Positions 16,173 to 24,013 of a stretch of DNA of 64,000 bases are shown here, piece after piece. The number at the start of each line of letters is the position of its first letter. Position 1 is the first letter of the stretch. Made by a program: the position numbers and the translations under genes. Source of the DNA: Mesorhizobium sp. ORS 3359 (GTDB taxonomy: Bacteria > Pseudomonadota > Alphaproteobacteria > Rhizobiales > Rhizobiaceae). The notes beneath the pieces are model-generated. The model worked only from the letters and a program-made list of their open reading frames with translations. It ran no database searches and was not told the DNA's origin. The stretch covers positions 186,001 to 250,000 of the forward strand of contig CCNC01000046.1 in assembly GCA_000824845.1 (NCBI GenBank). The letters are read 5' to 3'.

Positions 16173-17582
16173 ATGCACGACACCGCCCAGGCAGGTCTCA
16201 CAAAATACGTGGCCGAATTCGTCGCATCAGCCGCTCCGGAAGATTTGCCGGATGACGTCATTGCCTTAGGCAAGAAGTCGATCCTGGACGGAATCGGGCT
16301 TGCCCTGTCCGGCTCGGTCGCGCAGAGCGGCGACCTCGTGCGCCGCCATCTCGATGAGCTCGGCCTGATGCCCGGTGCGGCAACGGTGATCGGCGCCGGC
16401 CGCAAGGTCGCGCCGCGCTTTGCGGCCTTCGCCAATGGCGTCGGCATCCATGCAGATGACTACGACGACACTCAGCTCGCCGTCGCCACCGATCGCGTCT
16501 ATGGCCTCTTGACCCACCCCACGGCGCCGGCGCTGCCCGCGGCTCTCGCCGTCGGCGAACTGGTCGGAGCTTCCGGCAAGCAAGTAATGCTGGCCTACCA
16601 TCTCGGCGTTGAGGTCGAATGCAAGATCGCCGAGGCGATCGCGCCTCGGCATTACCAGACCGGATTTCACGCGACGGCGACTTGCGGAACCTTTGCCGCC
16701 GCCGCCGCCGCCGCCTCGCTTTTGCGCTTCGACGCAAAAACCACGGCGCGCGCGCTTTCGATCGCCGGCAGCCAGTCGGCCGGCCTGCGCGAGAATTTCG
16801 GCACCATGACCAAGCCCTTCCACGCCGGACGCGCATCGGAAAGCGGCGTTGCGGCGGCACAGTTCGCCGCCCATGGCTGGACCGCCACCGACAAGATCCT
16901 GGAGGCTCCGCGCGGGTTCTTCAAGGCCGCGGGCGGCGGCTACGATGAAAACGCCATCCGCGGCCGCCTTGGGGCGCCGTGGACATTCGCCAATCCGGGT
17001 ATCTCGATCAAGCCGCATCCGTCGGGGTCACTGACCCATCCTGGCATGACCGAGATGGCGCGCCTGATCCGCGAGAACAACATCAAAGCAAGCGACGTGA
17101 AGCGCGTGCGCGTCGGCACAAACTCCAACATGCCGAATGCGCTCATCCATCACCATCCGCAGGACGAACTCCAGGCCAAGTTCTCCATGGAGTTCTGCAT
17201 GGCCATCCTTTTGCTCGACGGCAAGGCAGGGCTTGGCGAGTTCACCGACGAGACAACGCAGCGTCCCGATGTGAAGACCATGATCGACAAGGTGGACTTC
17301 GTTGTCGACGAGAAGGCCGAGAAGGCCGGCTACCACAAGATGACGACGATCATCGACATCACCCTCAACGACGGCCGTGTCATCCATGGCGAGGCCGACT
17401 TCGGCAAGGGCAGCCCAGCCAATCCGATGAGCTACGAAGAGGTCGCCGACAAGTTCCGCGACAACGCGGCTCATGCCCGCCTTGCACCTTCGGCGGCGGA
17501 CGAAGTCGTGGCGCTGGTGCGCGACCTGGAACGGCAGCCTTCGCTGGAACGGTTGATGGCGCTTGTGGCCAAGGCCGGCTGA
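16173..17582 (+). CDS. MmgE/PrpD family protein 2
   Basis: A 469-residue MmgE/PrpD protein. It shows KKSILDGIGLALSGS near the N-terminus, ANGVGIHADDYDDTQ near 95-105, HPTAPALPAALAVGEL, HATATCGTFAAAAAAASLL and TKPFHAGRASESG, the same landmarks as the paralogue at 6785. The start at 16173 is supported by GGAGAGG upstream; the frame is open further 5' but without coding character. It heads an operon with two dehydrogenases (gap 55 bp, then a 14-bp overlap). The predicted chemistry is dehydration or decarboxylation of a polycarboxylic acid whose product could feed the dehydrogenases. Confidence 0.87.
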   Translation: MHDTAQAGLTKYVAEFVASAAPEDLPDDVIALGKKSILDGIGLALSGSVAQSGDLVRRHLDELGLMPGAATVIGAGRKVAPRFAAFANGVGIHADDYDDTQLAVATDRVYGLLTHPTAPALPAALAVGELVGASGKQVMLAYHLGVEVECKIAEAIAPRHYQTGFHATATCGTFAAAAAAASLLRFDAKTTARALSIAGSQSAGLRENFGTMTKPFHAGRASESGVAAAQFAAHGWTATDKILEAPRGFFKAAGGGYDENAIRGRLGAPWTFANPGISIKPHPSGSLTHPGMTEMARLIRENNIKASDVKRVRVGTNSNMPNALIHHHPQDELQAKFSMEFCMAILLLDGKAGLGEFTDETTQRPDVKTMIDKVDFVVDEKAEKAGYHKMTTIIDITLNDGRVIHGEADFGKGSPANPMSYEEVADKFRDNAAHARLAPSAADEVVALVRDLERQPSLERLMALVAKAG

Positions 17583-17637
17583 CCGATCTTCATGCCGCCG
17601 CGGCCTCAGCGCCGCGGCAAACCAGAAAGGTTGGCTT

Positions 17638-18729
17638 ATGGCCCATCTCACGATCGGCATCCTCAACGGGGACGATATCGGGCACGAGATCGTCCCCGCC
17701 GCCGTGCGCATCGCCCGCACTGCCGCCGCGCGCACCGGTCTCAAGATCGACTGGCGATCGATGCCGATCGGTCGCGCGGCGCTCGACACGCTCGGATCGA
17801 CAATGCCCGAGGGCACGCTGGAGACGCTCTCGACGCTTGACGGGTTTATCCTCGGGCCGATCGGGCATCGCGCCTATCCCAAGGTGACCGGCGCAATCAA
17901 TCCACATCCGATCCTTCGCAAGCACTTCGGCCTTTTCGCCAATGTCCGGCCGACGCGTTCCTTTCCCGGTCTGGGCGCCCTGTTCGACGACGTCGATCTC
18001 GTTATCGTGCGAGAGAACAACGAAGGCTTCCAGCCGGATCGGAATGTGGTGGCTGGATCCGGGGAATTTCGTCCAACGCACGACACGACAATCTCGGTCC
18101 GAGTCATCACCCGCGCAGGCAGCTACCGCGTGGCCAAGGCCGCGCTCGAGCTTGCCAGGACCAGGCGCAGGAAGTTGACAATCGTTCACAAGGACACTGT
18201 CTTCAAGCTCGGCTGCGGCATGTTCGTGGAGGAATGCTACCGGGCCGCCGAACAATTTCCCGACGTAGCCGTCGATGAGGTCATCGTGGACACTTTCGCC
18301 ATGCGGTTGCTGCGGGACCCGCAGACTTTCGACGTGGTCGTCACAACAAACATGTTCGGCGACATTTTGAGCGACGAGGCCGCCGGCCTTGTCGGAGGTC
18401 TCGGCATGGCGCCAGGTCTTTGCATCGGCGAAGGCAACATAGCCATGGCGCAAGCCGCGCACGGTTCCGCTCCCGATATCGGCGGCAAGGGCATCGTCAA
18501 TCCTTATGCCATGATCGAATCCACCCGCATGCTGCTGGAATGGCTCGGCCACAACCGAGGCATTGCCGAGGCGCTTGCCGCGTCGTCTCTCATGGCGAAA
18601 GCGACCATAGCCGCGCTCGCGCGGCCCGAAACGCGGACAGGCGACATTCGCGGAACCACCAACACCGAAGGAATGACCGGCGCGATCGTCGCTGCCATCG
18701 AGAAGGGAGCTGAAAATGTCCTCGCATAG
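17638..18729 (+). CDS. Isocitrate/isopropylmalate dehydrogenase family protein, divergent
   Basis: A 363-residue beta-decarboxylating dehydrogenase. The N-terminal loop is NGDDIGHEI instead of the usual PGDGIGPEV, and the substrate loop is RENNEGFQPDRN rather than RENTEGxYxG. The region IVHKDTVFKLGCGMF keeps the catalytic Lys, and NMFGDILSDEAAG and AAHGSAPDIGGKGIVNP (metal and NAD sites) are canonical. It is likely an active enzyme with a substrate unlike isopropylmalate or tartrate. The start at 17638 follows AGAAAGG. Its end overlaps the next dehydrogenase gene by 14 bp, so the two proteins are made together. Confidence 0.82.
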   Translation: MAHLTIGILNGDDIGHEIVPAAVRIARTAAARTGLKIDWRSMPIGRAALDTLGSTMPEGTLETLSTLDGFILGPIGHRAYPKVTGAINPHPILRKHFGLFANVRPTRSFPGLGALFDDVDLVIVRENNEGFQPDRNVVAGSGEFRPTHDTTISVRVITRAGSYRVAKAALELARTRRRKLTIVHKDTVFKLGCGMFVEECYRAAEQFPDVAVDEVIVDTFAMRLLRDPQTFDVVVTTNMFGDILSDEAAGLVGGLGMAPGLCIGEGNIAMAQAAHGSAPDIGGKGIVNPYAMIESTRMLLEWLGHNRGIAEALAASSLMAKATIAALARPETRTGDIRGTTNTEGMTGAIVAAIEKGAENVLA

Positions 18730-19816
18730 GATCGCCGTCATCGGCGGTGATGGCATCGGCCCGGAGGTCGTCGAGGCCGGCGTCAAGGTGCTTGAGGCCC
18801 TGGCGGCCACGGAGCCGGACCTTGCCTTCGAGTTCGAGCGCTTCGACTGGGGATCCGATTACTACCGTCGGAACGGTCGTATGATGCCGCAAGATGGCCT
18901 CGCTCAAATTGAGGGGGTCGATGCGATCTACTTCGGCTCTGTGGGTGATCCAGACCTTCCGGACGACATCACGCTGTGGGGCCTGCGCCTCGCCATCTGC
19001 CAGGGGTTCGACCAGTACGCCAATGTGCGGCCGACACGCCTTCTGCCCGGTTTGACCGGCCCGCTGCGGCCCGAACTCGGCCAGCAGATTGACTGGGTGA
19101 TCGTCCGCGAGAACAGCGAAGGCGAATATGCGGGCGTCGGCGGGCGCGCCCATCGGGGCCTGCCGATCGAGGTCGGCATGGATGTCGCTGTCTTTACCCG
19201 CGCCGGCATCGAGCGGATCGCCCAGTTTGCCTGCGAGCTTGCCATCTCGCGTCCGCGCAAGCTCTTGACCGTCGTTACCAAATCGAACGCGCAGCGCCAT
19301 GGCATGGTGTTCTGGGACGAAGTCGTGCGCGAAGTGGTTCGAGACTATCCCGGCCTGACGGTCGATTGGATGCTGGTTGACGCCATGACCCAGCGCATGG
19401 TCAACAAGCCGGGCAGCATCGACACGGTCCTGGCGACCAATCTGCACGCCGACATCCTGTCGGATCTGGCTGCCGCGCTTGGCGGTTCGCTCGGCATCGG
19501 CTCGACGGCCAACATCAATCCATCGCGCAGCCGTCCGCCGATGTTCGAACCGATCCATGGCTCGGCCTTCGATATCACCGGCAAGGGCGTCGCCAATCCG
19601 CTTGGAGCGTTCTGGACGGCAAGCCTGATGCTTGATCATCTCGGCGAGCAGGCCGCAGCGCGGCGTCTCATGGCCGCAATTGAAACAGTCACCGATCGAG
19701 GCGAATATCTTAGTCCGGACCTTGGCGGTTCAGCGCGCACGGCCGAGGTCACTGCCGCCGTGATTGCTGCGCTTTCGGGTGTGAACAGCACGAGTTCATC
19801 CCGGTTGGCCGGATAG
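18716..19816 (+). CDS. Tartrate/D-malate dehydrogenase-type protein
   Basis: A 366-residue protein of the tartrate dehydrogenase group: IGGDGIGPEVVEAG, YYRRNGRMMPQDGL, RENSEGEYAGVGGR, TKSNAQRHGMVFWDEV, TNLHADILSDLAAALGG and EPIHGSAFDITGKGVANP. It is very close in layout to the protein at 5536. NAD-dependent oxidation and decarboxylation of tartrate or D-malate is the family reaction. The gene starts inside the end of the preceding dehydrogenase gene (14-bp overlap). The last 15 residues are Ser-rich and non-conserved. A promoterless gap and a convergent remnant follow. Confidence 0.85.
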   Translation: MSSHRIAVIGGDGIGPEVVEAGVKVLEALAATEPDLAFEFERFDWGSDYYRRNGRMMPQDGLAQIEGVDAIYFGSVGDPDLPDDITLWGLRLAICQGFDQYANVRPTRLLPGLTGPLRPELGQQIDWVIVRENSEGEYAGVGGRAHRGLPIEVGMDVAVFTRAGIERIAQFACELAISRPRKLLTVVTKSNAQRHGMVFWDEVVREVVRDYPGLTVDWMLVDAMTQRMVNKPGSIDTVLATNLHADILSDLAAALGGSLGIGSTANINPSRSRPPMFEPIHGSAFDITGKGVANPLGAFWTASLMLDHLGEQAAARRLMAAIETVTDRGEYLSPDLGGSARTAEVTAAVIAALSGVNSTSSSRLAG

Positions 19817-19947
19817 GGGTACAGCCCGGTCCTGCAGGTTCGACGTCCGATGAATTCGTTATGGACGCGGAACCCGACAATCCCGCTTCCGGTCCCCAAG
19901 CTGCCGCGGTCTGGTTTGGAACCTGTTTTGGTCTTGAACCTCGGTCT

Positions 19948-20354
19948 TCACGTGGCAGCCGCCCACCCGGTGAGCACAATGAGCGCAAACGTCACCAGCG
20001 CTCCCGAGACGTAGAGAATCGTCCTGACGCTGCCACCCTTGGCGGCCTTGCCACCACGCAGGTAAATCACCAGGTGGAATAGGCGGGGTGAGCCCAGACC
20101 AGGGCCGCCAGCGCGTTTGGCCGGACACCTACGATCATAGCCAGCATCGCAGGCACAACGAACGGCGCGAGGGCCTCAACCGAATTCATGTGAACGCGAT
20201 CGATCCTATAGAGCCGATTGTCCTCGTCCGCCGGGATGACGGGGCCTGAAAGCGCGCCCGCGAATCCCTTGGAAGCGCCGGAGTAGATCGCCAGCGCCAC
20301 CGAAATCAGGCAGAGTGCAAGAACGCCAAGAATGCTGGACCAGTAAGCTTCCAT
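19948..20354 (-). pseudogene. MAPEG family membrane protein, frameshifted
   Basis: The 5' part (20354 down to about 20090) encodes MEAYWSSILGVLALC... and a good MAPEG segment IDRVHMNSVEALAPFVVPAML, then the frame stops at 20067 after AHPAYSTW. A one-step frame change near 20085-20090, at a run of four C, restores FHLVIYLRGGKAAKGG and a last membrane helix SGALVTFALIVLTGW, ending at a TGA at 19948. Four membrane segments, as in MAPEG proteins, are present only when both frames are joined. So this is either an inactivated gene or a sequencing error. Confidence 0.7.
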
Positions 20355-20408
20355 TTCCGCACTTTCATCACTTTTTGCGCTGGATCGGACCAGTTCTAGA
20401 CCCGGCTG

Positions 20409-20894
20409 TTATGCCACCTTGGAAAAAAGCTCTTGGTACCGCTGCAAGTAGAGTGGCCATCCCTGTTCGCCATCGACGCCGCCCCGCACGCCTTCCCAAC
20501 CTTCGCCGTGGCGTTCGATATGGCGGTGCTCGATCTCGACCCGGGTGCGGCTTTCCGTCTCGGCCGTGAAGCGGATCTCCCACTCACTTGTTTTGGCGAG
20601 ATCGGTTTCGATCTGCCATCTCGGGCTTATGTCCCAACTCAGAAGCAGCCGGTTCGGCGGGTCGTAAGCCAGGACCCGGGCGAACCGGCATTCTGAGCCA
20701 TCTTCGCCCCGGTCGTAGACATGGCCGCCGACTCGCGGCTCGAAGATCGTCTCGGCGATCGGGGCGGCAAGCAGATTGTGCTCGCGCGGCTTGAAGCTGC
20801 CGAAATCCTGCGTGAACACCTCGAAGGCGCGGGCGATTGGCGCCTCGACAACAACAGAATGCCTGACGGGTGAGGGGCCTGGCTGCTTGATCAT
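20409..20894 (-). CDS. SRPBCC (AHSA1-like) domain protein
   Basis: A 161-residue START-like protein: VRHSVVVEAPIARAFEVFTQDFGSF at the N-terminus, FEPRVGGHVYDRGEDGSE in the middle, PPNRLLLSWDISP and the final helix GWPLYLQRYQELF. Such proteins have a hydrophobic cavity and an unknown or toxin/solvent-response role. The start codon overlaps the stop of the ArsR gene (ATGA at 20891-20894). ArsR-SRPBCC pairs are common and the ArsR protein is taken to control its partner. Confidence 0.85.
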   Translation of the reverse strand: MIKQPGPSPVRHSVVVEAPIARAFEVFTQDFGSFKPREHNLLAAPIAETIFEPRVGGHVYDRGEDGSECRFARVLAYDPPNRLLLSWDISPRWQIETDLAKTSEWEIRFTAETESRTRVEIEHRHIERHGEGWEGVRGGVDGEQGWPLYLQRYQELFSKVA

Positions 20895-21208
20895 GTCTCG
20901 TCCTTCATCGGTAGCTCCACGGCAAGCTTGTAGGCCGCGAGAGTCTTCATCCAGAACTGGTCGATCTCTGCGCGAAAGGTCGCAAGGCCATGCGGGTCGA
21001 TCCTGTAGATGCGTTCCTTGCCAGAGCGTTTGTCGACCACCAGCCCGGCCTCTCTGAGGACCTTGAGGTGCTGGGAGACCGCCGGCCTGCTCACGGGAAG
21101 CACGCTTGCAAGACCGGTGACCGAACTTGGCTGTTCGATCAGCAGTTCGAAGATCGAACGCCGCGTCGTGTCGCCGAGCGCATCCCAATATTTCGCGTTA
21201 GTCGTCAC
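20891..21208 (-). CDS. ArsR family winged-helix regulator
   Basis: A 105-residue ArsR protein from a GTG start at 21208: YWDALGDTTRRSIFELL, then SVTGLASVLPVSRPAVSQHLKVLREAGLV (recognition helix) and the wing DKRSGKERIYRIDPHGL. No metal-binding CxC motif is present, so it belongs to the non-metal group paired with SRPBCC proteins. The GTG start was chosen because it gives the usual length and because a perfect 10-bp inverted repeat (21192-21217) spans the start codon, as expected for autoregulation; upstream codons read as non-coding. Confidence 0.85.
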   Translation of the reverse strand: MTTNAKYWDALGDTTRRSIFELLIEQPSSVTGLASVLPVSRPAVSQHLKVLREAGLVVDKRSGKERIYRIDPHGLATFRAEIDQFWMKTLAAYKLAVELPMKDET

Positions 21209-21217
21209 TAACGCGAA
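21192..21217. promoter_or_regulatory. Inverted-repeat operator at the ArsR start
   Basis: TTCGCGTTAG (21192-21201) and CTAACGCGAA (21208-21217) are perfect 10-bp arms around a 6-base spacer that contains the GTG start of the ArsR gene. ArsR dimers bind sites of this size and symmetry. Binding here would block both transcription and translation start. Confidence 0.65.
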
Positions 21218-21633
21218 GCTAGGACGAAGCGTCTGGCCTGTCAATCTTGAAGGGTCAATTTCATGAAGGCAGACACTTGTTTGCGCAGCGCGCTCAACGT
21301 CGGACAACCTCTTGGGAGTGCCGAAAGCTGTCGTTCCGCCTTCGGATCCCAGAGCGACCGACAGGCGGTTCTACAATTCGGCATTGACTGGGGTTCTTGG
21401 AAGCTTTTCGAACTTTTGGGACGCAGCGCACGCCGAATTGCGGCCGCTATGGACAAAGCAGGAGACTAGATTCGGGTTAAGGATAGCTTTGTAAGCATCG
21501 AGTTCTGCTAGGTCCGTCGGATGCACGTTGCGACGTCTGACTTGCTGACCGGCCGCCAGTGCCGCTGGGCACGTTCCGTGTTGCCGTTGCGTCATAAGGA
21601 CCGCGGTCCTGGAGCAACAAGGAACTGCTTGTG
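21218..21633. other. Intergenic stretch, no recognised gene
   Basis: About 415 bp between the ArsR gene and the GFA gene. Short open frames on both strands show no family motif. Nothing structural is evident apart from the ArsR promoter end. Confidence 0.5.
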
Positions 21634-21957
21634 TCACGCGTTAGCCCCGGGATCGGGACCGAAAAGCGTGGCCAGATGTACGACTGCGAGATCAACCGGA
21701 GCGGCTTCGACCGCGTAAATCGCCGTCCCGCAAAAAAAGCAAAATGCCCTTACGATCACTTCGCTCATGTTCGGATCATTATACAGACTACAGGGTCCAT
21801 TTATGGCTATGGAAGACAAGGCGGCAAGAACCCGGGTTCTTGGGTGCCGCAAGTCGCGGCACTCTATGCAGTCACAGATCGAGATCGAATCCTCGTGCAG
21901 GTCACAGGTGAACGTCGTGTGGCCACATTCACATTTGCCCCTGAAACCCTTCAGCAT
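21634..21957 (-). CDS. GFA (glutathione-dependent formaldehyde-activating) family protein
   Basis: A 107-residue protein with the zinc-binding pattern of the GFA fold: GKCECGHTTF near residues 7-16, CDCIEC near 28-33 and AFCFFCGTAIY near 71-81. GFA-like proteins bind zinc and often glutathione; most of them have no proven enzyme activity. It is a little shorter than the usual 120-140 residues and the C-terminal end (ATLFGPDPGANA) does not look conserved, so the 3' end may be truncated. It has no obvious partner among its neighbours. Confidence 0.7.
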   Translation of the reverse strand: MLKGFRGKCECGHTTFTCDLHEDSISICDCIECRDLRHPRTRVLAALSSIAINGPCSLYNDPNMSEVIVRAFCFFCGTAIYAVEAAPVDLAVVHLATLFGPDPGANA

Positions 21958-22030
21958 CTATGACCCATGGACTGGCAGCTCTGAGGCCCTCCCGCAGCAA
22001 AGCAGCGGATCCGGCCGAAAGCAAAGAAAG

Positions 22031-22648
22031 CTAGTGCTTGTTTCTGTGATAGTGGCGCTGGGCCTTGGCTCGATTCCCGCAAACCGCCATGGAACACCAA
22101 CGCCTTCGTTTGGTGGCGGATGAATCCATAAAGAGCCAGCTACAGGTTTCACATTGCCGAATGTTCTGGCTGGCGACGTCGGTGATTAGCGTCGACGCCG
22201 CGATGGCAAGTCGGCATTGCACGAGCGAAAGGCCGGCCTCGTCGGCAACCGAGTACCATCGCGCAGGTTGAGAAACGCCGGGGATCAGCCGGGCGTGCTG
22301 CAACGCCGATCGAAAGTTCATCTCGACAGACGAGCGGTCTGATTCAGCCGGCGTGTCGCCGCTCATCGTCGATGTTATCAGCCGGTAGAGGCTTTCTCGC
22401 TGGATCCTCAGTTCCTGAAGACAGTGCTGAGCCAGATCGGGTCTCCTCACTGCGAGGTCTCCGAGTACGCCACACTCCTCGGCGTTGAGGACCTCAGCTG
22501 CGACGGCCCAAGTCAAAATGTCCCAATAGGTATTCAAACGCTCCAAATCGCGAGCTTTGGTGTCTCCACCCTGTGTGTTCAGGAAATCGAGGACCTGGTT
22601 GCCGGCGATAAAGGACCTCTCCGTCCATTTTTCTGCCAAACCTGTCAT
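22031..22648 (-). CDS. CGNR zinc finger (ABATE domain) transcriptional regulator
   Basis: A 205-residue protein with an N-terminal stress-induced ABATE domain (FIAGNQVLDFLNT at 13-25) and a C-terminal CGNR zinc finger (QCETCSWLFMDSS, then RRWCSMAVCGNRAKAQRHY). The finger is typical of small actinobacterial and proteobacterial regulators. It is divergent from the alpha/beta hydrolase gene at 22864, with a 215-bp region between, so it probably controls that gene. Such pairs occur in transferred segments. Confidence 0.88.
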   Translation of the reverse strand: MTGLAEKWTERSFIAGNQVLDFLNTQGGDTKARDLERLNTYWDILTWAVAAEVLNAEECGVLGDLAVRRPDLAQHCLQELRIQRESLYRLITSTMSGDTPAESDRSSVEMNFRSALQHARLIPGVSQPARWYSVADEAGLSLVQCRLAIAASTLITDVASQNIRQCETCSWLFMDSSATKRRRWCSMAVCGNRAKAQRHYHRNKH

Positions 22649-22863
22649 CTGCCGATCGCCCTAAGCTTGTTCGTGATCGGTAAAGCTCTCTGCTCCTTCT
22701 GCACTGGTTCCAGACGCAACGCCGGAGCGCTTAGTAGTCGCGAGCCGCAGTCGACCTCGGACGGGTGATGATTTTTCTGCATCCGACGATCATTCCTTTT
22801 GATTTGCGAGAGGCCGCTCTCGCAGTCTACCTAACCTGAACATCATCGCAAAGAGGTTAGAAA

Positions 22864-23706
22864 ATGACAAGTGAACTTGCTGACGCATGGCCGCTGCCGG
22901 GGACCTTCGACTACAAGGGGCAACAAATTCGCTACGGGGTAGTCGGTGAGGGGGCGCCGCTGGTCCTCGTTCACGGAACCCCATTCAGCTCGATAGTTTG
23001 GCGGCGGATCGTCCCGTATCTAGCCGACCTTCGACGGGTCTATTTTTATGATCTCCTCGGCTACGGCCAGTCGGAAATGCGGGACGGGCAGGATGTGTCA
23101 CTTGGAGTGCAGGACAAGGTCTTCGCGGCCTTGTTGCAGCATTGGGGCCTTGAAGAACCGGACGTCGTGGGCCACGATTTCGGCGGCGCCACCGTTCTGC
23201 GCGCTCATTTGCTTGGAAACAGAAACTATCGCTCGATGACCTTAGTCGATCCGGTTGCTGTGGCGCCGTGGGGCACCCCGCTCATCCGGCACGCGCGACA
23301 ATACGAGAATGTGTTTGCCGGTCTACCGCAATACGTCCATGAGGCTATTGTCCCCGCCTACATCTCAGGCGCGGTACATAGGCCGCTCTGCGCAGAGATT
23401 ATGTCGCTGTACGCTAAGTCTTGGTTCGGGGAGACCGGTCAGAAAGCGTTTTACCGGCAAGTTGCCCAGATGGACGAGCGCTATACTGACGAAGTTGAAA
23501 CTCGGTATGGCGAAATCCGTTGCCCGGTAACCATCCTTTGGGGCGAGGAGGACAAGTGGATTTCCGTCGAGCATGGCCGCGCCTTGGCTAAGAAGATCCC
23601 TGCTTCGGTGCTCAAGGTTATACCCGGCGCCGGACATATCGTCCAAGAGGATGCGCCGGAGGCTATCGTGGCTGCGCTGCTCGGCTTTCTTCCCAGCATC
23701 AAATGA
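22864..23706 (+). CDS. Alpha/beta hydrolase (haloalkane dehalogenase/epoxide hydrolase type)
   Basis: A 280-residue alpha/beta hydrolase. HGTPFSS (37-43) forms the oxyanion region, GHDFGG places the nucleophile at Asp105, and a C-terminal PGAGHIVQEDAPE supplies the catalytic His; WGEEDKWI has the acid-site region. An Asp nucleophile means an ester intermediate is formed by attack on a halide or epoxide carbon, or that it acts as an esterase in some branches. The ATG follows AAAGAGG. Divergent from the CGNR regulator. A second Asp-nucleophile hydrolase is at 3319 in the window but is not close in sequence. Confidence 0.8.
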   Translation: MTSELADAWPLPGTFDYKGQQIRYGVVGEGAPLVLVHGTPFSSIVWRRIVPYLADLRRVYFYDLLGYGQSEMRDGQDVSLGVQDKVFAALLQHWGLEEPDVVGHDFGGATVLRAHLLGNRNYRSMTLVDPVAVAPWGTPLIRHARQYENVFAGLPQYVHEAIVPAYISGAVHRPLCAEIMSLYAKSWFGETGQKAFYRQVAQMDERYTDEVETRYGEIRCPVTILWGEEDKWISVEHGRALAKKIPASVLKVIPGAGHIVQEDAPEAIVAALLGFLPSIK

Positions 23707-24013
23707 TGGGTTGAGGGTGGGTGCACCGCCAGGTCGTCCACTTCGGCCCGATCGTCTAGGCTGTCTATAGTAATTGATCTTGCGCCGAAAAAGTGCAGCT
23801 ATCTGGAGCGGCGGCGGTACTTTTCGAGTTCAGCTGTGGCGGCGTCGAAAACCACAAAGTGGGAAAGTTGGCCGATTGGCCTCGATAGTTGGTGAACCGC
23901 AACCAGTGTGCCGCCAGCGGTAGACCAACGCTGGCGGCTGAGTCATATCGCAAGCGTTATAGCGCAGCCTCAGTTCCCGGGACGGGGTTCGGTCTCTGGA
24001 AGAACCGCGAGCG
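23707..24013. other. Intergenic stretch, no recognised gene
   Basis: 307 bp between convergent genes. On the minus strand one frame reads QLSRPIGQLSHFVVFDAATAE and ends at a stop after EKYRRRSR. It looks like a decayed 3' end of some gene, but I cannot name the family. Confidence 0.4.

Noticed and set aside
23765..23953. Short minus-strand frame as a transposase remnant
   Set aside because: A coherent stretch is readable, but no transposase motif or terminal repeat could be identified.
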